Assembly (NCBI RefSeq): GCF_040779325.2
Contig: NZ_JBFONT020000002.1
Coordinates: 496,001-560,000 of the forward strand
Direction of reading: 5' to 3'
Length of the DNA: 64,000 nucleotides
DNA from: Aestuariibius violaceus
GTDB lineage: Bacteria; Pseudomonadota; Alphaproteobacteria; Rhodobacterales; Rhodobacteraceae
Shown piece after piece: positions 59,199 through 64,000 of the stretch (position 1 is its first letter; each line of letters opens with the position of its first letter). The notes beneath the pieces were generated by a model. That model was not told the DNA's origin. It made no database searches and saw only the letters and a program-made list of their open reading frames with translations. The position numbers and the translations under genes are program-made.

Positions 59199-60245
59199 CT
59201 ACGGCAGAAGAAGCGAGGAATCGCCATAGCTGAAGAAACGGTAACGCTCGGCGATGGCATGGTCATAGATCGCCCGGATCCGCTCCGGCCCCATCAGCGC
59301 GGAGACAAGCATCATCAAAGTCGATTTCGGCAGGTGGAAATTGGTCATCAGCCCGTCGGCAATCCGGAACCGGAAACCAGGCGTGATGAAGATGTCGGTC
59401 TCCCCCACCCAGGGCGCAATCGCACCGCCCTGCCCCGCCGTCTCGATCAGCCGCAGCGCGGTGGTCCCCACCGGGATGATCCGCCCCCCGGCCGCCCGCG
59501 TCATCTCGATCTCCGCCGCGGCCCGCTCGGTGATCTCGCCCCACTCCGCATGCATCTTGTGATCGGCGATGTTGTCGGCCTTGACCGGCAGAAACGTGCC
59601 GGCGCCCACGTGAAGCGTCACATGGGTGAACTCGACGCCCCGCGCCCGTAGCGCTTCCAGAAGCGGCTCGTCGAAATGAAGCGATGCCGTCGGTGCGGCC
59701 ACCGCCCCCTTCCGGGCGGCCCAGACGGTCTGATAATCCTCGCGATCCCGCTCATCCGCCGGACGCTTTGCCGCGATGTAAGGCGGCAGCGGCATCGCCC
59801 CGGCCTCGGCCAGGGCCGCATCGAAATCCTCACCGGTCAGCGAGAACCGCACCTGTGCCTGCCCGCCCTCCCGCGCCTCGATCACCGCCGATAGACCGCC
59901 GGGAAAGACGATCTCCTCCCCGTCCTTCACCTTTCGCAGCGGCTTGACCAGGGCGCTCCACCTCCCGTCCGCCTGCGGTGCCAGCAGCGTCACCTCGATC
60001 TGCGCGCTAACCGGTCCCTGGGCGCTCTGCCGATGCCGCGTCCCCGTCAGGCGCGCGGGGATCACTTTGGTATCGTTCAGGATCAGCCGGTCGCCGGCGC
60101 GCAGGATCTCGGGCAGGTCATAGACGTGGCGGTCGCTAATCCGGTCGCCCTCGGCCAGCAGCAGGCGCGCCGAACTGCGCGGCTTGGCGGGCCGTGTGGC
60201 GATCAGGTCTTCCGGAAGGTCGAAGTCGAAATCGGAAAGCTTCAT
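59199..60245 (-). CDS. queA: S-adenosylmethionine:tRNA ribosyltransferase-isomerase
   Basis: Transfers the ribosyl group of S-adenosylmethionine to make epoxyqueuosine in tRNA. The 348-residue protein has FDFDLPEDLIATRPAKPRSS, LILNDTKVIPARLTGTRHR, EFTHVTLHVGAGTFLPVKAD and TNFHLPKSTLMMLVSALMG, all QueA signatures. Its start overlaps the stop of the large AsmA-like gene (ATGA). Confidence 0.95.
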   Translation of the reverse strand: MKLSDFDFDLPEDLIATRPAKPRSSARLLLAEGDRISDRHVYDLPEILRAGDRLILNDTKVIPARLTGTRHRQSAQGPVSAQIEVTLLAPQADGRWSALVKPLRKVKDGEEIVFPGGLSAVIEAREGGQAQVRFSLTGEDFDAALAEAGAMPLPPYIAAKRPADERDREDYQTVWAARKGAVAAPTASLHFDEPLLEALRARGVEFTHVTLHVGAGTFLPVKADNIADHKMHAEWGEITERAAAEIEMTRAAGGRIIPVGTTALRLIETAGQGGAIAPWVGETDIFITPGFRFRIADGLMTNFHLPKSTLMMLVSALMGPERIRAIYDHAIAERYRFFSYGDSSLLLP

Positions 60246-63200
60246 TGCGTCAGGTCTGGCGCCGGCCTCCGAAAGATCTCGCGGAACATCCCCGGCGTCA
60301 GCGCAGATAGCGGATTGACCGAGACCTGCGGCGCGCGCGGCGTGCCTGCCAGGTTGAAGTTGAAGCCGATCAGCCCTTCCCCCCTGCGGGTCAGCGGCGC
60401 ACCGATCTGGTTCACGAGATAGACGGGAGACACGACGCCCTGGAAATTCATTGCCTTGCTGGCAAGCGTATAGACCCCGTCGAGAGAGAGGCCAAGGGAC
60501 GGCCCGACGGCCGACGACTGCGCCACGATGATCTGGTTCGGCGTCAATCGAAACCGCGCCGAGACCTCGTCGAATTGAAGCCCGTTGCCATCAAGCTGCT
60601 GGATCAGCCCGACCACGGAAATCGCGTCCAGCAGCGCGGCCATCGACGGGGCATCGCGCAGCCGGATATTGGTCAGACTGAGCTGTCCATCGTAACTGCC
60701 CCGCGCCCCTGTCGGAACGAGGACGAGGTCCATGTTGCCCTTGCGTGCCCCTTCCACAAGATCGGCCGCCCGCAGGACAAGACCGGCATTGTCCGACCGG
60801 ATCTGAAGCGCCGTCCCCCCGTTCTGCGGCGCCAGGCGGCCGGTCACAGGGGCACGTCCATTGACGTCACCACTGAAATTGCCCGAAAGCCCCCGACCGG
60901 TATTCAGCGTCGACCGAAAGTTCTCGACATCGATGCCATCGGTCACCGTCAGGCGATCCAGGGCAACGGCAATCGGCGCCCCCGCCCCGCCGCCTGAGCC
61001 GTTTCCGAAATCGGGAAGGTTGCGCAGATCCATCGTTCCGCCGCGGATGGTGACAGCAGGCGTGGCGCCGGGACCCCGCCCCCGCAATGTCACCGGGGCA
61101 TTCAGCCAGTCGCCGACCCTCAACCGGGACAGGTCCAGGCGCTCCAGCCCGCCATTCGCCAAACTCAATGTCCCCGACGCCTCCAGGCCCGGGGCCGACA
61201 GGGATAGCGCGTCAACTGTCGGCGGATTGCTCAGGGCGCCGGAAATCTCCAGACGGCCCGAGGCACTTTCGCGCTTCGTCCAGCCGATGGCGGGCACCGC
61301 GAGACGGACGCCCGACAGATCCGAGTTCAACCGGAACGACGGCGGCGCCCCCTTGGGCAGGTCGAGCGCGATATTGGCCTGCCCCAGGCCCGCCACCGTC
61401 CCCGGGGGCAACCCGATCCCGAAGGTGTCGAGCGCATCTTGCGAAACGGCAACCCGCCCAGTCACGGACGCAACCGCCCCGGGGAAGAACGGCTGCGCAT
61501 AGCGGATCCGCGCAGGCACGTCATCGATCAGCACCGCGCCTTCGACCGCCAGGCCCTCAGGTCCGGCCGTGATGCCCAACGTGTCCGCTGTCAGCGTCCG
61601 GTTCGGAATCAGCCCGTCCGACTTCGCGTCGGTCACGGTCCCGCTGGTGAAGAACAGAACGTCGCTCGTCGTAAGCGGACGCTTCAGCGGCAGCTCCAGG
61701 CGCGTCTGTGCTACGGCCCTCCCTTCGGCCAGCTCCGGGGTTCGCCCTGCCCTTTCGATGAAATGAAACGGTTCCTGATCAAGCAGCGACAGCGTCGCGC
61801 CGAGCGATCCGTCGGTTTTCAGAAAGGCCCGCGCCGGCTGCGGCTTCTGCGCCAGATCCGGGATCTCGAACGTCGACCCGGCGACAGAGATCGGCCCGCC
61901 GAAAGGCGGCGTCACCGTCCCGCCGGTCACGGCGACCTGCAGCCCGCCATTTTCAAGCGTCAGAAAGCCCCGCCCCTCCTCGATCGGCGGAAGTGTCCGA
62001 AGGATCCCGATCGTCGCGTCTTCGATACTGCCCGAGACCGCATAGCGGGCCGGCTGTCCCTGGGCAGTCCTGATCCCCGCCGAGATATCGGTGACCCGCC
62101 CCTCACGGATATTGCGCTGGATCCAGTCACGGGTCTTCGGCTTGTACGAGGCGGGCCAAAGCTCTTTGAACCGCTCCGCCGTGGTCTCGGGGAAGGTCGC
62201 ATCGAGGGCGGCCTGCCAGCCATCCTGATCGACCGTGACCTGACCTTTCGCCGAAAGCGTTCCGGTCGGCTCGACAACGCTGATCTGCCCGAAATCGACG
62301 CTGAAGGGGCTGAGGGTCAGCCTGAAATCCGTCTGAACTTCGTCGACCCGAACCGGCTCCTCATACAGATCCGGCAGAGCAAGATCGATGTGTCTCAGGC
62401 TGAACTGCGCAACAAGGGCATTCGGGAACCCGTTCTCGAAATCGCGAAGATAGGCGCTGCCGTCGGCGACGAACCCGCCCTGCTCGCTCTGCACCTCGAT
62501 CAGATCAAATGACAGCCGTCCCTCCGCCGGATCGAAGGATACATAACTCTGCGCGCTGTCGAACCGCACCGGTTTCGCCGCCGCATTTGGCGCAAGCGCA
62601 CCGGCGCCGACCCCCAGCGTCCCGCTGATCGGGCCGACGGTCCCGTCACCCGACAGCGTGGTCCGCGCCGCCCCGGTGATCGGCGCATCGAGAACCGACA
62701 GGAAGGCAAGCCCCGGCGCTTGGGTCGCCATATCCGCCGCCGGCATCTGCTCGACTGACAGGCTCACGAGGCTGTCGCGGGTATCCGGCACCTGATCCAG
62801 TCCCACACGCAGGCGGCTCGCATAAGCACGCCCCGACAGCAGGGACAGATCCGCCCGCAACCGCCGCCCCTCGGTCAGATCGATCGTCACCCGCCCGTCA
62901 TCGACGACCCAGCTTCGGCCGACCCGCGCATCGGTGTAGTTCAGCACGATGTTCTGGGCCGTGATCTCCTCCAGCGCCGCCAGCGGCTGGCTCTCGAGGA
63001 TCGCATCGAAACGCGCCATCATGTCCGGAACCGATCGCGGCGCCGACGGGCCTTCGGCGAAGTCAAAGGCGACGGCAAAGCCCCCGTTCGCCGCGCGGTG
63101 AAGCGCCAGCTCTGCGCCGGTCATGTCGAGTGTCTGAACCAGCGGCACCTGATCGAAGATCAAACCGCGCGGGCTGATCAGCGCATCCGCCGATTGCAGC

Positions 63201-63616
63201 CGCGCAATACGCCTGCCGGTCGCGTCGGACAGCGTCACGTCGGTCAGCCGCACCCGCGGATGCAGATCGCTGCCCAAACGCACATAGATCTCGCCGAAGT
63301 CGACCGCCCCGCCACCAAGCGCGGCGTCGACCCGCTCGGCCACGCTGGTCTGAATCCAGGACGGGGCGCGGATCTCAAGGTCGATGATGAGAAGCGCCGC
63401 GGCAATCACAAAGGCGGCGATGAAAACCAGCGTCAGCGTCACTGTCCGGACGCAAACCCGCAACGTGCCGAGGCAGATCCGCCAGGGCAGCCTGCGGCCG
63501 CTCTTGACCTCGGAGATCTCCGAAGGCTCCGCCGGATCCGCTCCGGCCGGCGCCGTCGTGATACGATCGTCGCCCAAAACCTCTGCCTCGTCCTTGATCG
63601 CGCCCCTCCTTCCCAT
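60242..63616 (-). CDS. Very large AsmA-like/DUF3971 envelope protein
   Basis: A 1124-residue protein with one N-terminal membrane segment (RTVTLTLVFIAAFVIAAALL, about residues 55-74) and a long periplasmic beta-rich remainder that alternates GTLSAKGQVTVDQDGW- and FTSGTVTDAKSDGLIP-like strands. It belongs to the YhdP/AsmA-like superfamily, tubular proteins thought to move phospholipids between the inner and outer membranes. The start is uncertain: ATG 63616 has only a weak site, and the frame stays open into the divergent peroxiredoxin gene. Translationally coupled to queA by ATGA. Confidence 0.78.
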   Translation of the reverse strand: MGRRGAIKDEAEVLGDDRITTAPAGADPAEPSEISEVKSGRRLPWRICLGTLRVCVRTVTLTLVFIAAFVIAAALLIIDLEIRAPSWIQTSVAERVDAALGGGAVDFGEIYVRLGSDLHPRVRLTDVTLSDATGRRIARLQSADALISPRGLIFDQVPLVQTLDMTGAELALHRAANGGFAVAFDFAEGPSAPRSVPDMMARFDAILESQPLAALEEITAQNIVLNYTDARVGRSWVVDDGRVTIDLTEGRRLRADLSLLSGRAYASRLRVGLDQVPDTRDSLVSLSVEQMPAADMATQAPGLAFLSVLDAPITGAARTTLSGDGTVGPISGTLGVGAGALAPNAAAKPVRFDSAQSYVSFDPAEGRLSFDLIEVQSEQGGFVADGSAYLRDFENGFPNALVAQFSLRHIDLALPDLYEEPVRVDEVQTDFRLTLSPFSVDFGQISVVEPTGTLSAKGQVTVDQDGWQAALDATFPETTAERFKELWPASYKPKTRDWIQRNIREGRVTDISAGIRTAQGQPARYAVSGSIEDATIGILRTLPPIEEGRGFLTLENGGLQVAVTGGTVTPPFGGPISVAGSTFEIPDLAQKPQPARAFLKTDGSLGATLSLLDQEPFHFIERAGRTPELAEGRAVAQTRLELPLKRPLTTSDVLFFTSGTVTDAKSDGLIPNRTLTADTLGITAGPEGLAVEGAVLIDDVPARIRYAQPFFPGAVASVTGRVAVSQDALDTFGIGLPPGTVAGLGQANIALDLPKGAPPSFRLNSDLSGVRLAVPAIGWTKRESASGRLEISGALSNPPTVDALSLSAPGLEASGTLSLANGGLERLDLSRLRVGDWLNAPVTLRGRGPGATPAVTIRGGTMDLRNLPDFGNGSGGGAGAPIAVALDRLTVTDGIDVENFRSTLNTGRGLSGNFSGDVNGRAPVTGRLAPQNGGTALQIRSDNAGLVLRAADLVEGARKGNMDLVLVPTGARGSYDGQLSLTNIRLRDAPSMAALLDAISVVGLIQQLDGNGLQFDEVSARFRLTPNQIIVAQSSAVGPSLGLSLDGVYTLASKAMNFQGVVSPVYLVNQIGAPLTRRGEGLIGFNFNLAGTPRAPQVSVNPLSALTPGMFREIFRRPAPDLTQ

Positions 63617-63715
63617 CTTGCGATGACGGCGTCTTTCTTTTCGCTGCGCGGCCCCTAGAACAATACCGAAATATGGCCACCGCGAGGCGGCCCGACCAAA
63701 AAGGAGACTGACCCC

Positions 63716-64000
63716 GTGACCGACACGCCCCAAATCGACAGCAAAGCCCCGGACTTCACCCTGCCCCGCGATGGCGGCGGGGACGTGTCGCTCTCTGATC
63801 TCAGCGGCAAGAAAGTGGTCCTTTACTTCTATCCCAAGGATGACACGTCAGGCTGCACCAAGCAGGCCATCGGTTTCAGCGATCACCTCGCCGATTTCGA
63901 TGCCGCGGGCGCCGTCATCCTTGGCGTCTCTAAGGATAGCATAAAAAAGCACGATAAGTTCCGCGACAAACATGACCTCAAGGTGATCCTTCTCTCGGAC
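63716..64000 (+). CDS. bcp: Bcp/PrxQ-type peroxiredoxin (3' end outside window)
   Basis: A thiol peroxidase that reduces hydroperoxides. The 95 visible residues start MTDTPQIDSKAPDFTLPRDG from GTG 63716, with AAAAAGGAGACTG upstream. YPKDDTSGCTKQAIGFSDHL contains peroxidatic Cys47; at the position five residues on, where the E. coli enzyme has its resolving Cys, there is Ile52. It is divergent from the AsmA-like gene. Confidence 0.9.
   Translation, partial: MTDTPQIDSKAPDFTLPRDGGGDVSLSDLSGKKVVLYFYPKDDTSGCTKQAIGFSDHLADFDAAGAVILGVSKDSIKKHDKFRDKHDLKVILLSD

Noticed and set aside
1..64000. CRISPR arrays, tRNA, rRNA, insertion sequences or a replication origin
   Set aside because: I looked for regular direct repeats with spacers, tRNA-like stems, transposase motifs and clusters of DnaA boxes, and found none.

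Overview
The window is high-GC chromosomal DNA of an alphaproteobacterium, almost certainly a member of the Rhodobacteraceae (Roseobacter-type). The pointers are the GTTC-N7-GTTC LexA box in front of uvrA, the BolA/Grx4 pair, the Hint-domain and RTX secreted proteins, the metal-site type of HemB, and many small DUF-type genes typical of that family. I see no tRNA, rRNA, CRISPR array, transposase or prophage. Nearly every kilobase is covered by a recognisable gene; non-coding stretches are few.

Layout. 1-5.9 kb: 3' part of a 3-hydroxybutyrate dehydrogenase gene, an RTX calcium-binding secreted protein, an orphan peptide-type ABC substrate-binding protein with a tiny lipoprotein overlapping its stop, and two membrane proteins. 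5.9-13.6 kb: an EEP-family hydrolase, an arsenate reductase plus aquaporin pair, two small genes behind a GGAAC-N17-CGTT stress-type promoter, an XRE/cupin regulator, a serine hydrolase, and a tightly overlapping acyl-CoA synthetase / FrnE-like DsbA / K+ channel operon. 13.6-24.8 kb: CPA1 antiporter, mfd, hemB, alpha/beta hydrolase, BluB, a SYLF lipoprotein and a DUF2254 membrane protein. 24.8-32.5 kb: dimethylglycine/sarcosine dehydrogenase-like enzyme, ASCH protein, MobA-like nucleotidyltransferase, a Hint-domain protein, a long non-coding stretch, and the bolA - small membrane protein - grxD operon.

32.7-45.8 kb: a coiled-coil gene with zapA, transketolase, a peptidoglycan-binding fusion protein, DUF2267, two MFS transporters, DUF924, dihydrolipoyl dehydrogenase, a VWA protein with four 89-residue repeats, and an outer-membrane barrel protein. 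45.8-64 kb: SOS-controlled uvrA, a valine-degradation cluster (mmsB, 3-hydroxyisobutyryl-CoA hydrolase, acyl-CoA dehydrogenase, mmsA) interrupted by an antiparallel glycosyltransferase, a CBS protein, coaD, an L,D-transpeptidase / extensin-like peptidase pair, gap, queA, a very large AsmA-like protein, and the start of a Bcp-type peroxiredoxin gene.

Most of the content is housekeeping. The items that deserve a second look are: two tandem 26-bp palindromes upstream of an MFS gene (37712-37769); a hairpin-plus-AGTATTT repeat present twice; another inverted-repeat element at 32505-32640; the VWA four-repeat protein; the peptidoglycan-binding fusion at 35857; several unannotatable mini-proteins of 33-52 residues with good ribosome binding sites; and an apparent in-frame stop in the gene at 20197. 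No single locus stands out as a clear new defence or metabolic system, and I do not claim one.
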